From: Arthrobacter sp. PGP41
GTDB lineage: Bacteria; Actinomycetota; Actinomycetes; Actinomycetales; Micrococcaceae
Length of the DNA stretch: 64,000 nt
Assembly (NCBI RefSeq): GCF_002953935.1
Contig: NZ_CP026514.1
Location: 2,418,001-2,482,000 of the forward strand
Direction of reading: 5' to 3'
Each line of letters begins with the position of its first letter. Positions within the stretch are counted from its first letter, which is position 1. The notes below the pieces were generated by a model that was not told where the DNA came from, did not search any database, and was given only the letters and a program-made list of their open reading frames with translations. Both the position numbers and the translations under genes were made by a program. Shown here in pieces: positions 36,062 through 43,780 of the stretch.

Positions 36062-36105
36062 ATTCTGGGCCGTGGCGGAAGATACCGGGCAGAGTCTTTG
36101 GTCCC
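36062..36105 (-). promoter_or_regulatory. DevR/DosR-like box and -10 of a leaderless promoter (ppsA)
   Basis: Minus-strand box GGGACCAAAGACTC (36105-36092), centred 43.5 bases before the ATG; CAGAAT (36067-36062) ends six bases before the ATG. It lies between the preceding ATPase stop (36164) and ppsA, so ppsA and the genes after it can be switched on separately from the upstream operon. Confidence 0.68.
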
Positions 36106-36163
36106 GAGCCCCTCCCCTGCCCCTGGAAAAGCCCATGCCGGCCAGCACCAGGGCATGTCCCTG

Positions 36164-38719
36164 TCACCTGTGGCTTGAGCGGCCCCTGATGCGCTTGTAG
36201 GCCCAGTCCGCGGCCAGGACGGCAGGCACTGCCAGCACGGCAACGAGCAGCCCATCAGGCGTCGGCGGGGCCTGCCCCAGCACGGCGGCGAGCTGTGGAA
36301 TGAACAGGCAGGCCGCAAGCACAGCCAGTTCAGCCAGGACTGCCCATGCCAGGAGCCTGTTTGTGCCCCAGCCCAGCCGCCAGGGCGGCAGGGTTGCACT
36401 TCGGCACGCAAAGGCGTTAGCCAGCTGGCCCAGCACCACAGCTGTGAAAGCGGCACCTGATGCAGCCATGAGCAGCCCGGGCTCCGGAGTTTCGCCACGC
36501 GCCCAGCCGCCGCCGAAGAGCACTGCGGAGAACGCGGCCATTTCGAAGGCCGCCTCCACCGGTCCCAGTACACAGAAGACCCGCACCATCAGTTTCCGGT
36601 CCATGAGGTGCCTGCGTTCCGGCGGCCCGGCCAGCACGCGTTTGCCCGGCTGTTCAGCGCCCAGGGCGAGGGCCGGCAGCAGGTCGGTTCCGATGTCCAG
36701 GGCAAGGATCTGCAGCACGCCGAGGGCCAGGGGAAACTGGCCGCCGGAGAGCGCCCAGACAACAAACGGGGTCAGCTCCGCCACGTTGTCCGTGAGGTGG
36801 TAGGTAAGGAATCTGTGGATGTTGGCGTAGGTGGCCCTGCCCTGTTCGATGGCGGCCACGATGGTTCCGAAGTGGTCATCGAGGAGGACCAGGTCGGCCG
36901 CTTCGCGTGCAACATCGGTGCCGCTTAGGCCCATGGCCACCCCGATGTCCGCTTCGCGCAGGGCCGGGCCGTCGTTCACACCGTCTCCGGTCATGGCCAC
37001 CACGTGTCCCCGGGACTGCAGCGCCCTGGCAACTCGCAGCTTCTGCTCCGGGGAAACCCTGCTCACCACCACCCCGTCGCGGTCCAGGAGCGCGCCCAGC
37101 AACTGCTCATCGTCCGGGAGCTCCGAGCCTTCCAGCACGCGCTCCGGGACCCCCATCAACCCGATCTCACGCGCGATCGCCGCAGCCGTACCCGGATGGT
37201 CACCGGTGATCATGGCGAGTTTGAGCCCTGCATTGCGGGCGGTACGGATGACCTCGCCCACGTCCGGCCTGGGCGGATCATGAAGGCCGATCAGTCCGAG
37301 CAGTTCCAGGCCGTCTTCGATCTCCTCCGCCGGGAGGGATTCCCAGCGGGCCGGGGCGCCTTCCAGCCTGCGCCGCGCCACTGCGATGACACGCAGCCCC
37401 CGGGAGGCCATCAGCTGGACCTGTTCCCCTACCGGTTCGGGCACGGCGCCGCAGAGCGGAAGAACCGCCTCCGGGGCGCCCTTGCAGAACAGGTCCTGTC
37501 CGACGATCGCCGATTCCCGCCGTCGTACGGGATCGAAGGGGAGCCTGCGTGAAGGCACCCTTCCGTCACCTGCTGCCCCTGTCAGCCGCCGTGCCAGCAC
37601 GTCGATGGCCGCTTCCATCGGGTCGCCGGAGGCCCGCCACTGTCCTTCGTGCAGTTCGGCGCGGCCTTGTGAGGCGGCCAGGGCCGCGAGCGCAGTTTCG
37701 GCGGCTTTGTCCTTTCCCTCCCCCTGGACTGTGCCCTCGGGGCTGTAGCCGTCGCCCGCTATGTGGACGTGTCCGTGGGAGGTGAAGACCTCGACGGCGT
37801 TCATCCTGTTCTGTGTGAGGGTCCCGGTCTTGTCGGTGCAGATGAACGTGGTGGACCCGAGGGTCTCAACGGCTTCGAGGTTGCGGACCAGCGCATTGCG
37901 GGCGGCCATGCGCTGGGCGCCCATTGCGAGGGACAGCGTCACCGTGGGCAGCAGGCCCTCCGGAACAAGGGCGACGGCAACGCCGATGGCGAAGAGGAAG
38001 GAATCACGCCATTGGATGCCCACCAGCAGCGATACCAGGAAGAAGAGGGCGGCGATAGCCAGGGCAACGGACGCCACCACCCGGACAATCCGGCGCAGTT
38101 CCAGGGACAGCGGAGTGGGTGGGGAGACGGCTCCGCTGGTCAGGAGCGCGATCCCTGCCAGGCGGGTTCCGAGGCCCGTGGCGGCAACGGCGGCCTCCGC
38201 ATTGCCGTTGACCAGGAACGTTCCTCCCCAGGCAGGATCGCCGCCGGCTTTCGGCACCGGCTCGCTTTCCCCCGTCAGCATCGATTCGTCCACGGTGCAG
38301 GACGCTGCTGTGACCAGCACGACGTCGGCGGGAACGCGGTCTCCGGCGGCCAGCAGCACGACGTCGTTGACCACCAGTTCACTGGCATGGACTTTCCGGA
38401 CACGTCCGTCCCGCCGCACCAGTACGTCGGCCGGGAGCAGCGCCCGCAGTTTTGCCGCCGCGTGCTGGGCGCGTTCCTGCTGGATGTGGGCGAAAACGCC
38501 GTTGACAATCACGACGACGATAATCGCCACGCCCAGTTGCGGCATGTCCGCGAAGAAGGCCAGGGCCGCCGCGCACCACAGCATGATGGCGAAGAAGTGG
38601 GTCAGCTCCCCCCAGAGTTTCCGCCACTGCGGTACGGGTTTTTCGGTCGGAAGGAGGTTGGGTCCTGCCTGCTTCAGGAGGTCCGCGGCCTGGACCGAGG
38701 TCAGGCCAGCCGCGGTCAT
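36164..38719 (-). CDS. P2-type cation-transporting ATPase
   Basis: 851 residues. TGES at 149-152, PEGL in M4 at 253-256, DKTGTLTQNRM with Asp296, TGDGVNDGPALREADIG and a six-helix C-terminal part. Different from the ATPase at 19352 (about 80 residues shorter, distinct N-terminus and an NDG instead of NDA hinge). The transported ion is unknown. The ATG at 38719 shares one base with the stop of the upstream Usp gene (TGATG), so the two are translationally coupled. Confidence 0.9.
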   Translation of the reverse strand: MTAAGLTSVQAADLLKQAGPNLLPTEKPVPQWRKLWGELTHFFAIMLWCAAALAFFADMPQLGVAIIVVVIVNGVFAHIQQERAQHAAAKLRALLPADVLVRRDGRVRKVHASELVVNDVVLLAAGDRVPADVVLVTAASCTVDESMLTGESEPVPKAGGDPAWGGTFLVNGNAEAAVAATGLGTRLAGIALLTSGAVSPPTPLSLELRRIVRVVASVALAIAALFFLVSLLVGIQWRDSFLFAIGVAVALVPEGLLPTVTLSLAMGAQRMAARNALVRNLEAVETLGSTTFICTDKTGTLTQNRMNAVEVFTSHGHVHIAGDGYSPEGTVQGEGKDKAAETALAALAASQGRAELHEGQWRASGDPMEAAIDVLARRLTGAAGDGRVPSRRLPFDPVRRRESAIVGQDLFCKGAPEAVLPLCGAVPEPVGEQVQLMASRGLRVIAVARRRLEGAPARWESLPAEEIEDGLELLGLIGLHDPPRPDVGEVIRTARNAGLKLAMITGDHPGTAAAIAREIGLMGVPERVLEGSELPDDEQLLGALLDRDGVVVSRVSPEQKLRVARALQSRGHVVAMTGDGVNDGPALREADIGVAMGLSGTDVAREAADLVLLDDHFGTIVAAIEQGRATYANIHRFLTYHLTDNVAELTPFVVWALSGGQFPLALGVLQILALDIGTDLLPALALGAEQPGKRVLAGPPERRHLMDRKLMVRVFCVLGPVEAAFEMAAFSAVLFGGGWARGETPEPGLLMAASGAAFTAVVLGQLANAFACRSATLPPWRLGWGTNRLLAWAVLAELAVLAACLFIPQLAAVLGQAPPTPDGLLVAVLAVPAVLAADWAYKRIRGRSSHR

Positions 38720-39180
38720 CACACGACGTCCGCCTCCTGGCCCACCAGGACCACCGGGCACACGGAGCGCGCGGCGCACGCCTTACTGACCGAGCCCATG
38801 GCGGTTCCGAGGAATCCTCCCTCCCCGTGCCGGCCGATCACCAGCAGTTGTGCCCGCCGGCTCTCCTCCACGAGGACCTTGCCCGGCGGCCCAAACTTCA
38901 CTGTTACCTCGATATCTTCGGGCCGGTCGCCGGAGAATGCCCGTCCAAGGGCTTCCTCCACCAGGCGGCGGGCAGCATCCTCCAGCCTCGCCGTAAACTG
39001 GCGGTCGGCGCCTTCAAGATGGGGCAGCACCAGGTAGTCCGGCATGCCGATGCAGGTGATGACCTCCAGCCGGGCGCCCAGGCGTGCCGCGAGGGTACCC
39101 GCGTATCTCAGGGCAGCCGAAGAGAATTCCGATCCGTCGACACCCACAATCACGGGCTTGGACACTGTTTCTGCTTTCAT
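38719..39180 (-). CDS. Universal stress protein, single domain
   Basis: 153 residues from ATG 39180. PVIVGVDGSEFSSAALRYA and the full ATP loop VIGRHGEGGFLGTAMGSVSK. GTG codons at 39189 and 39186 are in frame, but the ATG matches the family start and sits at the fixed distance from the DevR-like box. Coupled by a one-base overlap to the P2-type ATPase, which hints at a functional Usp-transporter pair. Confidence 0.92.
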   Translation of the reverse strand: MKAETVSKPVIVGVDGSEFSSAALRYAGTLAARLGARLEVITCIGMPDYLVLPHLEGADRQFTARLEDAARRLVEEALGRAFSGDRPEDIEVTVKFGPPGKVLVEESRRAQLLVIGRHGEGGFLGTAMGSVSKACAARSVCPVVLVGQEADVV

Positions 39181-39187
39181 ATCCACC

Positions 39188-39230
39188 ACGTTCCCTACTG
39201 GTGCAGGCCGTGGGAAGGGCCGAAGGTCAC
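39188..39230 (-). promoter_or_regulatory. DevR/DosR-like box upstream of Usp-ATPase operon
   Basis: Minus-strand box GTGACCTTCGGCCC (39230-39217), centred 43.5 bases before the ATG at 39180. The -10 at the expected place is weak (GAACGT, 39193-39188). The TGA inside the box is the stop codon of the upstream P1B ATPase, so the element is embedded at the end of a coding region. Confidence 0.65.
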
Positions 39231-41224
39231 GCCGCCCTTTGCGCTATCAGCCTCGGCCATGGGCTTTTCGGTTTAGGTCCGTGCAGCGCCCTTAGCCCGT
39301 TCAAGATCGTGGCCAGGTCCACGAGTTCCTGCAGCAGGGCTCCGGTGACGGCCGGGATGTACCCGGTCATGGCAACAGCCATGAGCCCGATGCTGAGGCC
39401 GATTCCTGTCCAGATACTCACCAAGGCAACAGCTACGGTGCGCTTCCCGATGTCGACTGCCGCTGCAACTTTGGACAGGTCGTCCAGCATGATCACGACA
39501 TCCGCCGACTCACTCGCGGCTGTAGCGCCTTTGGCTCCCATGGCTATCCCGACGTCCGCCGCCGCGAGCACAGGGGCGTCATTGACGCCGTCGCCCACCA
39601 TCAGCACCGGACGCTCGCGCACGCGGGCCACCGCGTTGACCTTGTCCTCGGGGAGGCAGTCGGCCTGCACGTGCCGGATGCCTGCCTCCTCGGCAATGTG
39701 CGCCGCGGTCCCCCGGGCATCACCGGTCAGCAGCATGGTGTGCCGGATTCCCAGGCGGTGCAGCCGGGCAAGCGTCTCACCCGCGTCGGCGCGCAGCGGG
39801 TCCTTCATGATGAGGGCGCCTGCGTAGGTGCCATTGACACCCACGTAGACCGCCAGTTGGCCGCTGCGCAGGACGGCTTCCCGGAAGCCCGTGGATGAAC
39901 TCCTGACCAATCCCGCTTTTCCCACCACCACCTTGTCCCCGCCGCAGAGGGCTTCCACGCCCTGGGTGGCATGTTCCGTGGCCTGGGAAACCGGCAGAAG
40001 GTCAAGGCCGCGCAGGGCGGCAGCCTCTATGACGGAGGCCGCCAGGACATGGGAAGAGTATTGCTCAGCCGAAGCGGCGAGCTGCAGGATCCGGGCAGGA
40101 TTCATCGGCCCGCCCTCCTCCCCTCCCGGTGCAGCCTGGACCGTGTCCAGGACGGGGCGTCCGGATGTCAGCGTCCCTGTCTTGTCGAACACCGCGGTCC
40201 TGGCCTTGGCCAGCTGCTCGAGGGTCCCGCTGTTCTTGATGATGATGCCCTTGTGGGCGGCCTGGCTGGTACCGGCCAGGAAGGCCACCGGCGCGGCGAT
40301 CAGGAGCGGGCACGGAGTTGCCACCACCAGGACCTGGGCGATCCGCACGGGATCCCCTGAAAGGAGCCACGCGGTTGCGGCCATGAGGACCGCGAGCGCG
40401 GTAAACGGTACGGCGTAGCGGTCCGCCAGGCGGACCACCGGGGCACGGCTGGACGCCGCCTCCTCCACCAGGGCGATGATGCGGCTGTACTGTGAATCGC
40501 CTGCGGTGGCGGAGGCCCGCATCCTGATGGCCGACTCGCCGTTGACGGAGCCGCTGAGCAGGAGGTCGCCCCGGACCCGCTCCACCGGCAGGCTCTCGCC
40601 CGTCAGTGAGGACTCATCCATGCTGGCAGCAGTGGACAGGAGCTCCCCGTCCACGGGGACCAGCTCGGAGGGGCGCACCACCAGCACGTCCCCCGGTACC
40701 ACCTCGCCAACCGGAATGTCCTCGAGAACCGATCCGGTGGCCTCCCGGTGCGCGGATTGGGGAGCCCTGTCCAGCAGGGACCTCAGTTCGCGCACAGCGC
40801 GCCCCTGGGCGAAGCTTTCCAGTGCTTCCCCGCCCGAAAGCATGAGGATAACAACCAGCGCGGCGAGATACTCGCCAACCCACACGGTGCTGGCGATGGC
40901 CATCAGCGCAAGAACGTCGATTCCCCAGCGGCCCTCCCGCAGGGACCGGAACATTGACACTGCACGGCCTGCGGCGACGACGGCGGCATAGGCTGACGCA
41001 CCGAGCCGGGCCGGCTGCTCCAGGCCGGACTGCAGCAGCACCGCCGTCACAGCGAGCATCAAGCACGTCAGTGCCACAAGCGGGTACAGCCGGATAAACC
41101 CGATGCCCCTGCCCGCCGGGGACGTGCGGGGCTCCTCGGGGTCCGTCGCCTGCCGAAACCGCAGCGACATGCCGGGCGCGGCGGCCGGCGTTCCCTCAGG
41201 CAAGACCCGCCCGCGCCGGGTCAT
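39227..41224 (-). CDS. P1B-type heavy-metal-translocating ATPase
   Basis: 665 residues. No N-terminal metal-binding (HMA) domain. TGES at 208-211, membrane metal motif TPC (303-305, in VVATPCPLLIAAP) where CPC is usual, DKTGTLTSGRP with Asp347 and GDGVNDAPVLAAADVGIAMG. The TPC form leaves ion specificity open. ATG 41224 follows GGTGGAG inside the 3' end of PPOX gene 2 (29-base overlap); Met at 41170 is an alternative. Likely co-transcribed with that PPOX gene. Confidence 0.9.
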   Translation of the reverse strand: MTRRGRVLPEGTPAAAPGMSLRFRQATDPEEPRTSPAGRGIGFIRLYPLVALTCLMLAVTAVLLQSGLEQPARLGASAYAAVVAAGRAVSMFRSLREGRWGIDVLALMAIASTVWVGEYLAALVVILMLSGGEALESFAQGRAVRELRSLLDRAPQSAHREATGSVLEDIPVGEVVPGDVLVVRPSELVPVDGELLSTAASMDESSLTGESLPVERVRGDLLLSGSVNGESAIRMRASATAGDSQYSRIIALVEEAASSRAPVVRLADRYAVPFTALAVLMAATAWLLSGDPVRIAQVLVVATPCPLLIAAPVAFLAGTSQAAHKGIIIKNSGTLEQLAKARTAVFDKTGTLTSGRPVLDTVQAAPGGEEGGPMNPARILQLAASAEQYSSHVLAASVIEAAALRGLDLLPVSQATEHATQGVEALCGGDKVVVGKAGLVRSSSTGFREAVLRSGQLAVYVGVNGTYAGALIMKDPLRADAGETLARLHRLGIRHTMLLTGDARGTAAHIAEEAGIRHVQADCLPEDKVNAVARVRERPVLMVGDGVNDAPVLAAADVGIAMGAKGATAASESADVVIMLDDLSKVAAAVDIGKRTVAVALVSIWTGIGLSIGLMAVAMTGYIPAVTGALLQELVDLATILNGLRALHGPKPKSPWPRLIAQRAA

Positions 41225-41672
41225 CCAGGTGGCTCCACCACGTCAGCGGTGAGGTGATCTTGAAGCGCCGGCCGGTCACCGCCGTCGGAGTAATCCGCAC
41301 GAAGTAGTCCTTGTGCCCGGCCTGCCAGGGAAAAAGGGTGAGGCCAACGCCAGTCATCAGGTCCGGGGACGGTTCAAGGACCTCCGCGTGACCCTTCACC
41401 TCGACGCTCCACGCGGTCCGCGTTCCCTGGCCGGTGCCGTCGGCTTCCAGGGCGACGGCGGCGGGCCCGGCGGCCGCGTGAAGTTTCGTTCCTTCTCCGG
41501 TGCGGAAGACCACCGATTCATGGTCCACCTTATAGTTCACGGGGAAGATTTCCGGATGGCCGTCCACCAGCACGGCGAGGTGGCCAACCGAAACCGTACG
41601 CAGGAGGTCCCAGCAGGCACTGGCACCAAGGTCCTCGACTGATGCGGCATCCCGTTCCGAGTTGTTGCGCAT
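41196..41672 (-). CDS. PPOX-like flavin-fold protein 2
   Basis: 158 residues. SACWDLLRTVSVGHLAVLVD, PEIFPVNYKVDHESVVFRTG, EGTKLHAA, AWSVEVKGHAEVL and VRITPTAVTGRRFKI are shared almost block for block with the paralogues at 26325 and 42346. Cofactor unknown. It heads a minus-strand pair with the P1B ATPase and diverges from the flavodoxin gene across a 141-base region that carries two DevR-like boxes, one for each direction. Confidence 0.87.
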   Translation of the reverse strand: MRNNSERDAASVEDLGASACWDLLRTVSVGHLAVLVDGHPEIFPVNYKVDHESVVFRTGEGTKLHAAAGPAAVALEADGTGQGTRTAWSVEVKGHAEVLEPSPDLMTGVGLTLFPWQAGHKDYFVRITPTAVTGRRFKITSPLTWWSHLDDPARAGLA

Positions 41673-41679
41673 ACTGCTG

Positions 41680-41722
41680 AAAGTAATGCCTCCGGGCCGG
41701 CTGCACTAGGGCATTTAGGCTC
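41680..41722 (-). promoter_or_regulatory. DevR/DosR-like box and -10 of a leaderless promoter (PPOX gene 2)
   Basis: Box GGGCATTTAGGCTC (plus-strand reading, 41709-41722) is diverged but is centred exactly 43.5 bases before the ATG at 41672. TACTTT (41685-41680, minus strand) ends seven bases before the ATG. A second partial copy, GGGACCCACAGGCCCT, lies at 41740-41725 on the minus strand. Confidence 0.55.
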
Positions 41723-41763
41723 TAAGGGCCTGTGGGTCCCCGGCAGGTGCCTCCAGCCCGGTC

Positions 41764-41806
41764 ATGACTTTCGGCCCTGTCCGGCGGGCTCTGCTTCCCC
41801 CACGCT
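41764..41806 (+). promoter_or_regulatory. DevR/DosR-like box and -10 of a leaderless promoter (flavodoxin gene 1)
   Basis: Box ATGACTTTCGGCCC at 41764-41777, centred 43.5 bases before the ATG at 41814; CACGCT at 41801-41806 ends seven bases before it. Confidence 0.72.
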
Positions 41807-41813
41807 GGAAGGC

Positions 41814-42278
41814 ATGAAAACTCTTGTCGTCTATGACTCCGCCTACGGCAACACCAAGACAATCGCCGAAGCCCTGGCATCGGGCCTGGGCCGCAAGGCT
41901 GCTGCTGTTCCCGTGGACCGTTTCGACGCCGGCTCGCTCAAGTCCGGAGATCTCCTGGTGGTTGGCAGTCCCATCAATGGCTGGCGCCCGACGCCCAAAA
42001 TCACCCAGGCGCTCGCCGACCTTGCGGCCCGCGGACTTGCAGGGGTAAGGGCGGCAGCTTTCGACACCCGGCTCAAGCTGTTCATCCACGGGGACGCGGC
42101 CAAGAAGATGAGCCGGGCGCTGAAGGACGCCGGCGCCAGCATTGTCGCCAGCCCCATGGCCTTTTACGTCAAAGGCAGTGAGGGGCCCCTCCTTAAAGGG
42201 GAGGTTGACCGGGCAGTTGCATGGGCCGAAAAGCTTCGCGCCGGCCTGAAGGACAGGGGCAGCCTGGGGGACGCCTGA
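41814..42278 (+). CDS. Flavodoxin-domain protein 1
   Basis: 154 residues. VVYDSAYGNTKTIAEALASG is the FMN phosphate loop (normally T/S-x-T-G-N-T), VVGSPINGWRPTPKI the 50s/60s loop, and AAAFDTRLK follows. Single-domain flavodoxins shuttle electrons or form quinone reductases; FMN binding is likely, partner unknown. No cysteine cluster. The next gene, a PPOX protein, also has its own box, so both are induced together but from separate promoters. Confidence 0.88.
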   Translation: MKTLVVYDSAYGNTKTIAEALASGLGRKAAAVPVDRFDAGSLKSGDLLVVGSPINGWRPTPKITQALADLAARGLAGVRAAAFDTRLKLFIHGDAAKKMSRALKDAGASIVASPMAFYVKGSEGPLLKGEVDRAVAWAEKLRAGLKDRGSLGDA

Positions 42279-42295
42279 ACTCCCGGACAGGTCAA

Positions 42296-42339
42296 AGGTC
42301 TTTGGGCCCTGTCAGGGGCTTTGGCCAGCGCCGTAGGAT
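42296..42339 (+). promoter_or_regulatory. DevR/DosR-like box and -10 of a leaderless promoter (PPOX gene 3)
   Basis: Box AGGTCTTTGGGCCC at 42296-42309, centred 43.5 bases before the ATG; TAGGAT at 42334-42339 ends six bases before the ATG. No ribosome site. Confidence 0.72.
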
Positions 42340-42345
42340 CTGGGC

Positions 42346-42816
42346 ATGACCGAAAAGAACATGGTGCCTGAGGCAGAAATCCTCGACTCCGGCGAATGCT
42401 GGAAATTGCTGGGACACACGAGTGTGGGAAGGCTTGGCGTCATCGTTGACGGCCAGCCCGACGTCTTCCCGGTGAGCTTCAAAGTTGACGGCGAGGGCCT
42501 TGTTTTCCGGACGGGCAGCGGAACAAAGCTGCAGGCCATTGAAGCCAACTCTATGGTTGCCCTGGAAGCGGACAGCGTGAGCGCCGAGTTTGGCCTGGCC
42601 TGGAGCGTTGTGGTCAAGGGCAGGGCGGTCGAGGACGATGCTGCAGGGCCGGCCCTGAACGAGACGCGACGGGGGCTTTTTCCCTGGCAGGGTGTAGGCC
42701 AGGACCACCTGATCCGTATTGTTCCCCAGTCGGTGACGGGCAGGAGGTTCACCCTGTCCGCCTCGGGTACCTGGCGCACCCCGCTGGACGAAGCCACCCG
42801 CGCGGGCTTTGAGTAG
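42346..42816 (+). CDS. PPOX-like flavin-fold protein 3
   Basis: 156 residues. GECWKLLGHTSVGRLGVIVD, PDVFPVSFKVDGEGLVFRTG, SGTKLQAI, LAWSVVVKGRAVE and LIRIVPQSVTGRRFTL align with the two other PPOX-like paralogues of the island. Cofactor unknown. Its stop sits at the very beginning of a DUF5655-like reading frame (see 42915), so it may share a transcript with it. Confidence 0.87.
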   Translation: MTEKNMVPEAEILDSGECWKLLGHTSVGRLGVIVDGQPDVFPVSFKVDGEGLVFRTGSGTKLQAIEANSMVALEADSVSAEFGLAWSVVVKGRAVEDDAAGPALNETRRGLFPWQGVGQDHLIRIVPQSVTGRRFTLSASGTWRTPLDEATRAGFE

Positions 42817-42914
42817 CCACGGTCTCTTCCCCCGGCGACGGCGAACCATGGACCCTCGACCGCTTCTTTGAAGGTTCCGCCACGGCGTACGACATCTACC
42901 GTGCGGCAGAGCAC

Positions 42915-43202
42915 ATGGCGTCCGGCCTGGGACCCCTGGAGGTCCGGGTTTCCAAGAGCCAGGTTTCGTTCCGCCGCCGGCGCAGCTTCGCGTTTGTTTG
43001 GCGTCCCGGCTCCTACGTCAAGTCCTCCGTTCCCGCCGTCTTGTCGCTGGCGCTCCCGTACCAGTCGGCGTCGCCGCGGTTCAAGCAAATCGCCCATCCC
43101 TCCGCGGGAATCTGGATGCACCACCTCGAGCTTCCGGACAGCACCCAACTGGACGCCGAGGTGCAGGAATGGATGCGTGAAGCCTATGAAGCTGCCGGGT
43201 AG
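42915..43202 (+). CDS. DUF5655-like protein, true start unclear
   Basis: 95 residues from ATG 42915, ending EVQEWMREAYEAAG. The middle (VRVSKSQVSFRRRRSFAFVW) fits DUF5655-type proteins. The same frame is open back to 42813 and reads EPWTLDRFFEGSATAYDIYR, which looks like the missing N-terminus of this family, yet that stretch contains no ATG, GTG or TTG and starts right at the PPOX stop. Translation may begin at a non-standard codon, by reinitiation, or the copy may be damaged. Confidence 0.55.
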   Translation: MASGLGPLEVRVSKSQVSFRRRRSFAFVWRPGSYVKSSVPAVLSLALPYQSASPRFKQIAHPSAGIWMHHLELPDSTQLDAEVQEWMREAYEAAG

Positions 43203-43226
43203 GGCCGGCACGGCCTGCACCTTTTA

Positions 43227-43269
43227 GAGTCCTTGGGCCCTGTGAGGCCGGCAGCCCCCGGCGCAGGCT
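43227..43269 (+). promoter_or_regulatory. DevR/DosR-like box and -10 of a leaderless promoter (GyrI-like gene)
   Basis: Box GAGTCCTTGGGCCC at 43227-43240, centred 43.5 bases before the ATG; CAGGCT at 43264-43269 ends seven bases before it. Confidence 0.7.
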
Positions 43270-43276
43270 GAATGCC

Positions 43277-43747
43277 ATGAACAACTCTGCCCAGCACCCC
43301 GGGAAAGTTCACCTCACCGAGCAGGCTGTCGCTGTCGTCCGCGAACGGGTCCCCATGGCCTCGCTCACTGAATTCTTCGGCCGTGCCTTCGGTACGGTCA
43401 TGGCCGCGGTCCGGAATCAGGGTGCCAGCCCTGCAGGACCGCCTTTTGCGCTCTACCGGGGAATGCCAGCCGAGACGGTTGACGTGGAAGCCGGCTTCCC
43501 CATCGCAGGCAACTTCACGGAGGCCGACGGGGTGGCGACCGGGACGTTGCCTGAGACGGATGCCCTTGAAGCCCTCCACATCGGTCCGTACGACACCCTG
43601 GAAAACACCTACGGCGCGATCCTGGGGCGAATGGAAGCTGAAGGCTTCACCCCGTCGGACACCATGTGGGAGTACTACCTGAGCGACCCGGAAGCGGAAC
43701 CCGACCCCGCGAAGTGGCAGACAAGGGTTGTCTGGCCCATCGCGTAA
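43277..43747 (+). CDS. GyrI-like small-molecule-binding domain protein
   Basis: 156 residues. The double strand-helix pattern of GyrI/AraC-effector domains: LTEQAVAVVRERVPMASLTE, FFGRAFGTVMAAVRNQG, PPFALYRGMP, VDVEAGFPIAG, the LEALHIGPYDTLENTYGAI block and TMWEYYLSDPE. Family members bind hydrophobic or cationic compounds or inhibit gyrase; here it is a stand-alone domain without DNA-binding part. A flavodoxin gene follows after 33 bases. Confidence 0.82.
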   Translation: MNNSAQHPGKVHLTEQAVAVVRERVPMASLTEFFGRAFGTVMAAVRNQGASPAGPPFALYRGMPAETVDVEAGFPIAGNFTEADGVATGTLPETDALEALHIGPYDTLENTYGAILGRMEAEGFTPSDTMWEYYLSDPEAEPDPAKWQTRVVWPIA

Positions 43748-43780
43748 GTAGTGCACAGCAACCATCACAGGAGGTTCGCC

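Noticed and set aside
37763..39037. 424-codon plus-strand frame
   Set aside because: Antisense to the P2-type ATPase and Usp genes, whose motifs (DKTGT, TGES) are on the minus strand.
41725..41740. GGGACCCACAGGCCCT as a main box for PPOX gene 2
   Set aside because: Spacer is one base too long and its position does not give the -43.5 centre, whereas 41709-41722 does.
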